DNA from: Elusimicrobiota bacterium | GTDB taxonomy: Bacteria > Elusimicrobiota > Elusimicrobia > UBA1565 > UBA9628 | DNA length: 48,584 bases | Assembly: GCA_027406905.1 (NCBI GenBank) | Contig: DAHZHT010000009.1 | Location: forward strand, 24,001 to 72,584 | Direction: 5' to 3' | In this document: piece by piece, positions 41,589-48,584 of the stretch | Layout of the letters: every line of letters begins with the position of its first letter | Numbering within the stretch: the stretch's first letter is position 1 | Translations under genes and position numbers: made by a program | Notes under the pieces: model-generated | Databases searched by the model: none | What the model was told of the DNA's origin: nothing | What the model saw: the letters and a program-made list of their open reading frames with translations, nothing else

Positions 41589-42734
41589 TCACAAAAGGCG
41601 CATAAACTCCCGCCACGGAATAAATTCGATTCCGCCATTGGCGTAAGGCCTGGGCGCGCGACAAACGCAAAAAGCGCGCGCGACATGGTGATCGTTTAAA
41701 AAACTGCGCAAACCGTGAAGCTCTCTTGACGAAGGCGCCGTCCCGGACTTGATTTCAATTGCCCAAACTTCCTGCCCAATCTCGATGATTAAGTCCACCT
41801 CGGTTCCGTCTCCGGTCCTAAAAAATGAGAGGCGGTATTCCCTCTCGCGATAGTCCAAAAGGCGCCGAGTCTCCAGTATCACCCAATGCTCGAAAGCCGC
41901 GCCAAAAGGAGGCGTGCCTTCAATCAACTCGGGCTCTAGGGAGCGGCGCAAGGCGGACACGACCCCGCCGTCAAAGAAGAAAAACTTCGGATGTTTGACC
42001 AGCTTGGCGCGCGGCGAACGGGCGTAAGGCTCGAGAAAAAAGCCAATCAAGGTGTCCTCCAAAATCTGAAAATAAGAGCGAACGGTTTTGGCGTCGATTC
42101 CCAATTCACGGGACAAGCCGGAGAAATGGAGCAACCGTCCGTTTTCAAATCCCGCCAGATCCAAAAAATGCGAGAAGGCGGGAGCGTTCCGAGTCAAAGC
42201 CTCCTGTTGGATTTCTTCTCTGAGATAAGTTTCGACGTAGCTGCGCAAAAGCCGAATTCGCGAGGAATAGTCCGGCTCCAAAATAATCCTTGGAAGGCTC
42301 CCAAAGCGCAAAACCGACTCCAGCGAAAACAAGTCCCCAAGTTCCTCGTGAGTCAGCGGGTGAAGCCTTAAAGTCACGGCGCGTCCGGCCAAAAGATTGG
42401 CTCCCCCTCTCTTGAGCTTTCTCGCGCTGGAACCGGTTAATAAAAAGCGCGCGGCTTCGCGGCTTTCCATGATGGACTGGACGACATTGAGGATCTCCGG
42501 ACAGCGCTGAACCTCGTCGATGACCACCAGCGGCCCCGCGCGATTAAGAGCCTTAACTTCTCTCTGAAGGATATCCGGGTTGCGGCTGTATCTCGAAAAA
42601 TTTTCGTAGAGCAAAAGGTCTATGAATAAATCCGGACGGGCCTTCTCTTGAATGAGATGGGTTTTTCCGACCTGCCTCGGGCCAAGGAGAAACGCGGACT
42701 GATTGAGGGGAATTTTAAGAGTTCTAGGAATCAT
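41589..42734 (-). CDS. DUF4143-type AAA+ ATPase (copy 1)
   Basis: This protein of 381 residues has an AAA_14 ATPase domain with Walker A GPRQVGKT (18-25), Walker B VIDE (71-74) and an LTGSSA sensor strand. A winged-helix-like part (about 180-240) and the DUF4143 C-terminus follow. The C-terminus keeps a PD-(D/E)XK-like pattern: Asp314 in EVDLII and Glu327-Ile-Lys329 in AIEIKSG. The family is widespread in bacteria and archaea, often in mobile or defence regions; its biological role is unsettled. Nuclease activity is inferred. The start has AGGAG nearly touching the ATG. Convergent with xseB; divergent from copy 2. Confidence 0.82.
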   Translation of the reverse strand: MIPRTLKIPLNQSAFLLGPRQVGKTHLIQEKARPDLFIDLLLYENFSRYSRNPDILQREVKALNRAGPLVVIDEVQRCPEILNVVQSIMESREAARFLLTGSSARKLKRGGANLLAGRAVTLRLHPLTHEELGDLFSLESVLRFGSLPRIILEPDYSSRIRLLRSYVETYLREEIQQEALTRNAPAFSHFLDLAGFENGRLLHFSGLSRELGIDAKTVRSYFQILEDTLIGFFLEPYARSPRAKLVKHPKFFFFDGGVVSALRRSLEPELIEGTPPFGAAFEHWVILETRRLLDYREREYRLSFFRTGDGTEVDLIIEIGQEVWAIEIKSGTAPSSRELHGLRSFLNDHHVARAFCVCRAPRPYANGGIEFIPWREFMRLL

Positions 42735-42736
42735 AC

Positions 42737-42761
42737 TCCTAAATAATACGATATTTTAGGA
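42737..42761. repeat. Inverted repeat upstream of ATPase copy 1
   Basis: TCCTAAA (42737-42743) and TTTAGGA (42755-42761) form a 7-bp inverted repeat. A further TTCCTATA (42768-42775) partly matches. They overlap the TAAAAT/TATTAT -10-like elements just upstream of the ATG at 42734. A likely operator. Confidence 0.45.
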
Positions 42762-43019
42762 TTAAATTCCTATATTTTCGATATAAAGAAGACGATCCAG
42801 CCTTCTCCAATTCAAGCTTTCGCGCTCCCCGTCGCGATCAATTCCATCGAGGCCCCCGTTTCCGGGAACTGAATTCAACCATTACGGGTTCGCTAAAGAT
42901 ACGTTGCGCCGTTTCGGCGGAGCTGCGGGCTGTGACTTTGCAATGCCTATCCTACCGCAGGTCTTCACTTTTTCAAAGTGTTGCAATAGCATATTGAACT
43001 TGCGGGATATTATTTGACC
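42762..43019. other. Intergenic region between ATPase copies 1 and 2
   Basis: The gap between the two divergent genes is 320 bp. It holds a 21-nt sequence (42816-42836) repeated with one mismatch at 45594-45614. It also has a hairpin CACTTT-ttc-AAAGTG (42966-42980). I see no coding sequence or RNA gene. Confidence 0.5.
42816..42836 (+). repeat. 21-nt direct repeat, left copy
   Basis: GCTTTCGCGCTCCCC followed by GTCGCG; matches 45594-45614 at 20 of 21 positions in the same orientation. The two copies bracket ATPase copies 2 and 3. Confidence 0.5.
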
Positions 43020-43052
43020 TTGAATTATAGAAGTCTATATTCTATAATTCAA
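43020..43052 (+). promoter_or_regulatory. Promoter built from a 13-bp inverted repeat
   Basis: TTGAATTATAGAA (43020-43032) and TTCTATAATTCAA (43040-43052) are perfect inverted arms with a 7-nt spacer. The left arm supplies -35 TTGAAT (43020-43025); 17 bp on, the right arm supplies -10 TATAAT (43043-43048), which ends 6 nt before the GTG at 43055. A protein bound here would fully cover the promoter. Confidence 0.75.
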
Positions 43053-43054
43053 GA

Positions 43055-44227
43055 GTGATCCAGAGATCGGCTCGAGCGCGTCTGGCCTTTCTTAGACGTA
43101 TTTTCCCAATCGTCACGGTCATCGGCCCGCGGCAATGCGGGAAAACCACTCTCGTGAATAGAGAACTTCCCAAGTGGCGCTACCTGGATTTGGAGAAGCC
43201 GCTGGACTGGAATATCCTGACCGAAGATCCCGAAGGCTTTCTCGCTGACAACCCAAAATCCCTTATTATTGATGAATCGCAAAGATACCCCGAGCTCTTT
43301 CCGCTATTAAGACACGTCGTAGACCTTGACCGAAAGCCCGGGCGTTTCGTTCTCACGGGCTCAGCTCAACCAAGAATGATCCGGCAAGTCAGCGAAAGCC
43401 TGGCGGGCCGCGTGGGAATACTCGAACTGACGCCTTTTACCGCGCAAGAGTTGTCCACGCGCCCCGCATGGCTAAAACAACGCTGGTTCTGGGGCGGATT
43501 TCCTCCGCTCTATCAATTGAGAACTGCGGCGGAAAAAAGAGAATGGCTTGAGAGCTACATATCGACGTTTCTCTCCCAGGATTTACCGGGCCTTGGCGTC
43601 ACGGTGGCCCCAACGCGCCTGCGGCGCTTCTGGACCATGGCCGCGCATCTCAATGGCCAGATACTCAGCCTGTCGGATCTGGCTCGCGCGATGGATCTTT
43701 CTTACCACACGATCGCCCACTACCTCGACATACTCGAGGGAGCCTGCGTGATTCGCCGCCTTCAGCCCTACCATGCCAACATCGGCAAAAGACTCGTGAA
43801 AAGCCCTAAACTCTACATTCGGGATACAGGAATTCTTCATTCGCTCTTGGGCCTTCGCAGCCCGGCGGATATGGAAGGCTGGCCTGGCATTGGAGCTTCG
43901 TTTGAGGGTTTGGTGGTGGAGGAATTGTCCGCGCGTCTGGCGCTTGTTGGCGGCGCCGGCATGTTTTATTGGCGCACTCAATCCGGCGCGGAAGCCGATT
44001 TGATTTTGGAATCCGGCAGAAGGCGCCTGGCCATTGAGATTAAATTCGGGCATAGCCTTAATCCCAGGCGTTTGGCGGGCCTTAAAAGCTGCATGGCCTA
44101 TCTTAAACTGCACAGAGGAGTCGTGATTTATGGCGGAAAAGAGCGCCTGACGCTCGGCCATGGAATCGAAGCGATCCCGTGGCGGGACATTGAACGCGGC
44201 GGAAAGATTTGGCCCGGAGTGTGTTAA
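43055..44227 (+). CDS. DUF4143-type AAA+ ATPase (copy 2)
   Basis: This protein of 390 residues has Walker A GPRQCGKT (24-31), Walker B IIDE (71-74), an LTGSAQ sensor strand, a DNA-binding-like middle (LSLSDLARAMDLSY) and the DUF4143 C-terminus. PD-(D/E)XK-like residues are Asp315 (EADLIL) and Glu328-Ile-Lys330 (AIEIKFG). The GTG start at 43055 is supported by the promoter position, which predicts a leaderless message. It is only a distant paralogue of its neighbours, so recent duplication is unlikely. It is expected to be self-contained, with its own operator. Confidence 0.82.
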   Translation: MIQRSARARLAFLRRIFPIVTVIGPRQCGKTTLVNRELPKWRYLDLEKPLDWNILTEDPEGFLADNPKSLIIDESQRYPELFPLLRHVVDLDRKPGRFVLTGSAQPRMIRQVSESLAGRVGILELTPFTAQELSTRPAWLKQRWFWGGFPPLYQLRTAAEKREWLESYISTFLSQDLPGLGVTVAPTRLRRFWTMAAHLNGQILSLSDLARAMDLSYHTIAHYLDILEGACVIRRLQPYHANIGKRLVKSPKLYIRDTGILHSLLGLRSPADMEGWPGIGASFEGLVVEELSARLALVGGAGMFYWRTQSGAEADLILESGRRRLAIEIKFGHSLNPRRLAGLKSCMAYLKLHRGVVIYGGKERLTLGHGIEAIPWRDIERGGKIWPGVC

Positions 44228-44270
44228 TGCCGCCGGCCATGACTTTTCAACGCCAATCCGATTAAAAGTC

Positions 44271-44299
44271 TTGACTTTTTAACGGGGGACTGATACTCT
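44271..44299 (+). promoter_or_regulatory. Leaderless promoter of ATPase copy 3
   Basis: TTGACT (44271-44276), a 17-bp spacer and TACTCT (44294-44299), then 6 nt and the ATG at 44306. AAAAGTC-tt-GACTTTT (44264-44279), a 7-bp inverted repeat, covers the -35 box. Confidence 0.7.
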
Positions 44300-44305
44300 A
44301 TTATC

Positions 44306-45541
44306 ATGAAACGCCTCCTGGAAGACCTCTTGGATTTAGAGCATTTTTCCGTTTCCAGAAAAAACAAAATGGCTTTTGTCGCGGGACCGAGACAATGCGG
44401 AAAAACCACGCTCGCCCAAGCTCTTCAAAAAAAGCGGGGAACGGCGGAGCTTTACCGCAATTGGGATGACCTCTCTTTCCGCGCCGAGCTCGCCAAAAAC
44501 CCATATGGCTTTATAGACGCCTACAGGACAATACGCAAGCGAAAACCCTTGGCCGTTTTAGATGAAATCCATAAATTTCCCCGCTGGAAAACCTATCTCA
44601 AGGGCCTCTGGGACACGCGCGGCGAGGGAACCGATATCCTCGTCACCGGAAGCGGCCGCATGGATATTTATCAAAAAGGCGGAGACAGCTTATTAGGGCG
44701 CTACCATCAATACCGCCTGCACCCTCTCTCCGTTTCGGAGATCGTGGGAAAACGCTTTGACCCGGAAACGCATTCTCCCGAATCTATTCTCCAATCTTTC
44801 GCCAAAAACCCGGCGCCTAATTCTCAAACGCGGGAAGCCTTTGACGGGCTTCTCCTCTTTGGCGGATTTCCCGAGCCGTTCATCGATCAAAGCCCCCGGA
44901 AACACAGGCTCTGGGTCAGAGAAAGACGGGAACGCCTGACCCGCGAAGATTTACGCGATCTCACCCGCATTCAAATGATATCCTCCATCGAGCAAATGGT
45001 GGAACTCCTCATTTTACGAGTCGGGTCGCTCCTTTCATTGAATAATCTTCGCGAGGATCTCGGCGTCGCGCTTGATTCGACACGCCTCTGGATGGAGCAA
45101 TTGGAGCGGCTTTATTTCTGCTACCGCATTCGTCCCTACGCGGGAAAACTCGCCCGCTCGCTCCGCCGCGAGCCGAAACTCTATCTCTATGATTGGTCTG
45201 AAGTGAAAGACGAAGGAGCGCGTTTTGAAAATTTGATCGCCTCGGCGCTCTTGCGCTGGAGCCATTTCACGGAAGATTGGGGCCAAACTCCCCTCGGGTT
45301 GCATTTCATCCGCGACAAGGAAAAGCGGGAAGTGGATTTTTTGCTGACCCTGGACAAAAAACCCGCGCTTCTCATCGAAGCGAAGGTCGCGGACTTAAAC
45401 CCAAGCCCGCAGCTGCGGTATTTTTCGGAAAAACTCGGAAACATTCCGCGCATGGTCGTCGTCGCCCGATTGAATGAACCCGGGATTTCTAACGGAACCT
45501 TGATTGTGCCGGCGGCCTCTTTTCTGGCGGCAATTCCGTAA
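44306..45541 (+). CDS. DUF4143-type AAA+ ATPase (copy 3)
   Basis: This 411-residue protein has Walker A GPRQCGKT (27-34), Walker B VLDE (84-87), a VTGSGRM sensor strand, a middle region with a likely winged helix (SLNNLREDLGVALDS) and the DUF4143 C-terminus. PD-(D/E)XK-like residues are Asp344 (EVDFLL) and Glu358-Ala-Lys360 (LIEAKVA). The predicted leaderless ATG at 44306 is the natural start. It follows copy 2 by 78 nt but has its own promoter. Among the three it belongs to a longer subtype with a larger central region. Confidence 0.82.
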   Translation: MKRLLEDLLDLEHFSVSRKNKMAFVAGPRQCGKTTLAQALQKKRGTAELYRNWDDLSFRAELAKNPYGFIDAYRTIRKRKPLAVLDEIHKFPRWKTYLKGLWDTRGEGTDILVTGSGRMDIYQKGGDSLLGRYHQYRLHPLSVSEIVGKRFDPETHSPESILQSFAKNPAPNSQTREAFDGLLLFGGFPEPFIDQSPRKHRLWVRERRERLTREDLRDLTRIQMISSIEQMVELLILRVGSLLSLNNLREDLGVALDSTRLWMEQLERLYFCYRIRPYAGKLARSLRREPKLYLYDWSEVKDEGARFENLIASALLRWSHFTEDWGQTPLGLHFIRDKEKREVDFLLTLDKKPALLIEAKVADLNPSPQLRYFSEKLGNIPRMVVVARLNEPGISNGTLIVPAASFLAAIP

Positions 45542-45593
45542 GACCTCTCAATCTCGCTTGTCATCGACAGGAGATGAAAAGGCGGAATTATTT

Positions 45594-45614
45594 GCTTTCG
45601 CGCTCCCCGCCGCG
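45594..45614 (+). repeat. 21-nt direct repeat, right copy
   Basis: GCTTTCGCGCTCCCC followed by GCCGCG, one mismatch from 42816-42836. It lies 53 nt after the stop of ATPase copy 3. Confidence 0.5.
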
Positions 45615-45652
45615 CCGCAGATTCCTTCAGAATCATTACGATCCCATCCCAA

Positions 45653-46480
45653 TCAAATGCGCGGCATCATGATCTGGATGTCTCTTTTTTGCGCAAGGAT
45701 CACAATTTGATTTGTTTTCAATAATTCTGAACCGTACGTCCGTGCAAGATCAGATGGAGGCTCCACCTCGTCATAGGTCTTGTAGACTCGAATGATATCG
45801 AAATTTTCAGCTTCGATAAATTTGATAAGTTCTTCCGCCGTCAATCGGTTCAGCGACTCATACACCGCCCAAACGATATTGCGTTCCTCGAGTTTGGAAC
45901 TGCCCAGCTTTACATACGCACTCCATTCGTCTTTGATTTCAGCACTACTCTCGGAGGCACCAAACAACATTTCTTTCAACTTGGATTGCTGAAGAATTAA
46001 ATGCGCCCATGGCATCGGGACCCATCTATTTAGATGGGATCCATATGCCGAATAAAATAGTGGGGAAATTTGTAGAAAAAATAGACCACCAACTTTAAGG
46101 CATCTGTTAATTGCAATCAATGCGCGACTGATTTCATCTAGATTTACGTGTTCGAATACCGACCAACTATAAACAATGTCGAATGAATTTCTAAGCGACT
46201 CTCTTTTTGACAGGATATCTGAATGTCCAAAAGACAAATTGCCCAGGGACGAAACCTTGATGCCATTGCGCGAACATTCTGATTGCAAGTTTATATGTTG
46301 TTCAGAAATGTCGACACCCAACACAAAATTGGGTTTATATGTGTTTGCCACGCCAAGTGCCGTGATCCCCACCCCGCATCCAAATTCCAGGATTGATTTG
46401 GCGGCCAATCCGCCATATTCGGATGTCCATTCGTTAATGATGTTTGGGACGGAAAAATATTTATTATCGAATAAATTCAT
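45653..46480 (-). CDS. SAM-dependent methyltransferase
   Basis: This 275-residue class I methyltransferase has motif I ILEFGCGVGITALG (about 36-49), the acidic strand end VLGVDIS and post-motif FDIVYSWSVFEHVNLDEI typical of Methyltransf_11/25. The substrate is unknown; context suggests a sugar, lipid-linked glycan or polysaccharide end. Base composition is visibly more AT-rich than neighbours, and codon choice differs, consistent with recent transfer. It is the last gene of the minus-strand glycan operon, 12 nt after the glycosyltransferase, with AGG about 5 nt before the ATG. Confidence 0.82.
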   Translation of the reverse strand: MNLFDNKYFSVPNIINEWTSEYGGLAAKSILEFGCGVGITALGVANTYKPNFVLGVDISEQHINLQSECSRNGIKVSSLGNLSFGHSDILSKRESLRNSFDIVYSWSVFEHVNLDEISRALIAINRCLKVGGLFFLQISPLFYSAYGSHLNRWVPMPWAHLILQQSKLKEMLFGASESSAEIKDEWSAYVKLGSSKLEERNIVWAVYESLNRLTAEELIKFIEAENFDIIRVYKTYDEVEPPSDLARTYGSELLKTNQIVILAQKRDIQIMMPRI

Positions 46481-46492
46481 ACCGACCTATTT

Positions 46493-47254
46493 TTATCCCT
46501 GCTTTTTGTAGTCCCCACGCGAGAAATGCTTCTCAATCCAGACATAGAGGCAGATGAACAGGTAGCGGCTTCCCATTTCCTTAATCTTGAGCTTGGACTG
46601 TCCAGACCTTCGATTGCGCCAGGTAATTGGCATCGTGGTCCAAGAATAATCCCTGACAATCGCTTTAAGAGGAAGCTCAACCGTAATATTGAAATGAGGG
46701 GATAAAATGGGGCGGCAGCCGTCGATAACGCTTTTGCGATAGGCTTTAAAGGCGTTGGTCGTGTCGTTGAGTTTAATTCCGAATAAAACGCGAATGAAAA
46801 AGTTAGCCAGGCGGTTGATGAGAAGTTTAAAGCGCGGATAATCAATGACGCCTCCGCCGCGCATAAAGCGGCTGCCAAAGACGCAGTCGTATCCCTCGTT
46901 GAGCTTCTGCCAGTAGCGAACGACGTCCCGGCAATCGTCGGACTCGTCTGCCATCATAATGACGACGGCATCTCCTTGATAGTGGTTGAGCCCGCATTGA
47001 ATGGCTCGTCCGAAACCGTTGGGGCCTTCGTTTCGGACCGGATGCAGTTCCTGAATGCGTCGCGCCGTTTCTTCCAGAATCGTCCACGTCCGGTCTTTGC
47101 TGCCGTCGTCTACAACGACAATTTCATGCGGTATATTTTGCAGCCGAAGCTCCAGATGAAGATGCTCGACGGTCGCGGCGATGCAACCTTCCTCATCGCG
47201 GGCGGGGATGACCACGGACAAGAGTTTAAGAGAAACGGCGGCGTTTTTATCCAT
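46493..47254 (-). CDS. Family 2 glycosyltransferase (dolichyl-/polyprenyl-phosphate sugar type)
   Basis: This 253-residue GT-A fold enzyme of the DPM1/ArnC type would transfer a sugar from a nucleotide donor to polyprenyl phosphate at the inner membrane. Motifs are VVIPARDEEGCI, VVVDDGSKDRT, the divergent DxD region MMADESDD, and FGSRFMRGGG. There is no C-terminal transmembrane pair, though an amphipathic end (RYLFICLYVWIEKHF) may attach to membrane. The ATG at 47252-47254 is chosen because it overlaps the upstream stop (TGATG); an ATG nine codons earlier would give a 28-nt overlap. Confidence 0.85.
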   Translation of the reverse strand: MDKNAAVSLKLLSVVIPARDEEGCIAATVEHLHLELRLQNIPHEIVVVDDGSKDRTWTILEETARRIQELHPVRNEGPNGFGRAIQCGLNHYQGDAVVIMMADESDDCRDVVRYWQKLNEGYDCVFGSRFMRGGGVIDYPRFKLLINRLANFFIRVLFGIKLNDTTNAFKAYRKSVIDGCRPILSPHFNITVELPLKAIVRDYSWTTMPITWRNRRSGQSKLKIKEMGSRYLFICLYVWIEKHFSRGDYKKQG

Positions 47255-48324
47255 CAGTTTGTCGATGAAAGGCTCATCCAATGCGGGTTTTTTTCGGCGA
47301 AACCCGCGATTTCATTTAAAATTTCTTCAATGCCAAGGCGGGGTTTCCAATTCCAGGTTTTTTGAGCGAGCGCCGAGTCTAAAACCAGCCAGGGAATATC
47401 AAAAGGCCGGGCGCGATTGTCCGAAGACACTTCATGTTTCCCAAAACGATTGCGGCACCACTGTGACAATTGCGCCAACGACAGGCTGTTGGACAAGCCG
47501 CCAGAGACGTTAAAAATGCGCGGGCCTTTCTGTTTTGAAGAATTCATCTGCCGGTCTAAAAGAGCGGCTAAATCCCTTGGATGGAGGCAATCCCGAACCT
47601 GAAAACCCTGTCCGCCAAATCCGATATAGCGCAACGCCCGCTTTTCCCGCCAAGAGTGAATCCAATAGGAAAATATTCCCTGCTCGGCGTGTCCGAATTG
47701 CCCGGCCCCGGCCATGACCCCGCAGCGGTTGATCCAAACGGGAAAACCGAAAGATTGGGAGTATTCCAAGGCTAAGACTTCGGATGAAAACTTGCTGACT
47801 CCGTATAAAGACAAGGGCGGAGCGGTTGAAAAAGACTCATCAATGCCTTTTGCGCTTGCGCCTATCGGCAGAGAAACGCTTGTTCCCAGTTGAAACGCCA
47901 AGTCTTTTTCTTTGACCGGTAAATTGGACAAGGCCGTTATGGAATAAACCCGGCTTGTGCTGGGCAAAATAAATCCCGCTTGTTTTGCTTTACAAAATTC
48001 AAGCAGGTTGAGGGTGCCCATTAAATTGTGCTCGATGAGTTGCCGGCTGCTGGTTTTCCCGTCTACGCCCGCCAAAACGCTGGGGTTGGCCGCCGCGTCA
48101 ATGACCCAGTCGACCTCCGGCAAGGTCTCAAAGTCAGAGGCCAGGCGGATATCGCCGTGGAAAAGTTTGACGCCTAAATTTTTAAGAGCCTCCCGGTTAC
48201 TTTCGCTTCCCGGGCGTATGAAATTGTCAAGGCCTATGATCTGATGCCGTGAGCCGGACTCCGACCAGGCTTTAATGAGGGAACTTCCCACAAAACCGCA
48301 CGCCCCAGTAATAAGTAGTTTCAC
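47254..48324 (-). CDS. NAD-dependent epimerase, CDP-paratose 2-epimerase-like
   Basis: This 356-residue extended SDR has the NAD site ITGACGFVGSS (5-15) and the motif Tyr174-x3-Lys178 (LYGVSK). The motifs DNFIRPGSES, AANPSVLAG, STSRVYS, NRCGVMAG and IGFGGQGFQVRD match CDP-paratose 2-epimerase (TyvE-like) enzymes, which make CDP-tyvelose for surface polysaccharide. Homologues also act on other nucleotide sugars, so the exact substrate is uncertain. The start is GTG (48322-48324), in a GTGA overlap with the preceding gene's stop. It is coupled at its 3' end to the glycosyltransferase. Confidence 0.83.
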   Translation of the reverse strand: MKLLITGACGFVGSSLIKAWSESGSRHQIIGLDNFIRPGSESNREALKNLGVKLFHGDIRLASDFETLPEVDWVIDAAANPSVLAGVDGKTSSRQLIEHNLMGTLNLLEFCKAKQAGFILPSTSRVYSITALSNLPVKEKDLAFQLGTSVSLPIGASAKGIDESFSTAPPLSLYGVSKFSSEVLALEYSQSFGFPVWINRCGVMAGAGQFGHAEQGIFSYWIHSWREKRALRYIGFGGQGFQVRDCLHPRDLAALLDRQMNSSKQKGPRIFNVSGGLSNSLSLAQLSQWCRNRFGKHEVSSDNRARPFDIPWLVLDSALAQKTWNWKPRLGIEEILNEIAGFAEKNPHWMSLSSTN

Positions 48325-48584
48325 GCGGATACCGAATTTAGGCGTTTTTTCCACGCCGCGACTATTTCTTTAAAGATGTCGTCTAAAGACTTCGTGATAT
48401 CCCAATTCGGATAGTGGCGCTTCATCTTGCTTAAATCGCTGTAATAACAAATGTGATCGCCGATACGGTTTTCATCGACATAAACATATTTCTGCCTCTG
48501 CCCGCTTAAGGCTTCGGCTTTTTCAAAAGCCTCTAAAACAGAGCAGGCGTTGCCTTTTCCGCCGCCGAGATTATACACTTCGCC
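48321..48584 (-). CDS. Second nucleotide-sugar epimerase/dehydratase, 5' part cut by window edge
   Basis: Only the C-terminal 87 codons are present, in frame from the right edge. GEVYNLGGGKGNACSVLEAF, then YVDENRIGDHICYYSDLSK, then YPNWDITKSLDDIF match the end of CDP-paratose 2-epimerase-like SDRs. It is probably a paralogue acting with the next gene; the NAD-binding half lies outside the window. The stop overlaps the next start (GTGA). Confidence 0.82.
   Translation of the reverse strand, partial: GEVYNLGGGKGNACSVLEAFEKAEALSGQRQKYVYVDENRIGDHICYYSDLSKMKRHYPNWDITKSLDDIFKEIVAAWKKRLNSVSA

Noticed and set aside
42960..43019. Possible alternative -35 TTGACC (43014-43019) with a TATATT or TATTCT -10
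   Set aside because: The TTGAAT-17-TATAAT pair inside the inverted repeat fits better in sequence and in distance to the GTG start, although both may contribute.
1..48584. CRISPR arrays, rRNA genes, tRNA genes, complete insertion sequences
   Set aside because: I saw no regularly spaced repeats, no rRNA-like sequence, no transposase gene, and the only tRNA-like structure found belongs to tmRNA. A tRNA or covariance-model scan would settle this.

Overview
The window looks like a chromosomal contig from a Gram-negative, mid-GC bacterium. It carries a full housekeeping set (ileS, lspA, recA, xerD, clpB, ssrA, xseAB, sppA and a Tsp/Prc protease) plus many exported proteins that match no family I recognise. 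The gene mix and protein style suggest an uncultivated lineage such as Elusimicrobiota. That placement is inference only; a phylogeny of RecA or IleRS would decide it.

Layout. 1-6.2 kb: small exported proteins of unknown function, an alpha/beta hydrolase, a VapBC module and a decayed nucleotidyltransferase gene. 6.2-11.7 kb: a minus-strand housekeeping block, ileS-lspA-recA-xerD. 11.7-12.7 kb: a HigBA-type toxin-antitoxin module flanked by two copies of the first ~119 bp of the ileS region. 12.7-22.3 kb: a 2412-residue protein with a signal peptide and a C-terminal SecA-like/SF2 motor, next to a 728-residue exported protein. 22.4-26.4 kb: a small exported protein, the tail-specific protease and another exported protein. 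26.7-31.3 kb: clpB, then gmd and manC (GDP-mannose/GDP-6-deoxy-hexose synthesis). 31.3-34.6 kb: a minus-strand set with two membrane proteins and a thiolase. 34.7-35.0 kb: tmRNA. 35.1-41.5 kb: a plus-strand run with two GGDEF proteins, sppA, a Yip1-like membrane protein, nnrE, xseA and xseB. 41.6-45.5 kb: three DUF4143-type AAA+ ATPases. 45.6-48.6 kb: a glycan operon (methyltransferase, glycosyltransferase, two sugar-nucleotide epimerase/dehydratases), cut by the window edge.

The strongest unexplained signals are regulatory. (1) At least six genes have a -10 hexamer ending exactly 6 nt before the start codon and no ribosome-binding site, so leaderless mRNAs are predicted. (2) Several genes for exported proteins have a GGCC-armed inverted repeat directly against the -35 box. 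(3) An identical 20-nt A-tract element lies exactly 11 nt upstream of two -35 boxes. With the giant exported SecA-like protein, these suggest a co-regulated envelope programme of unknown function. All promoter calls are by eye and untested.
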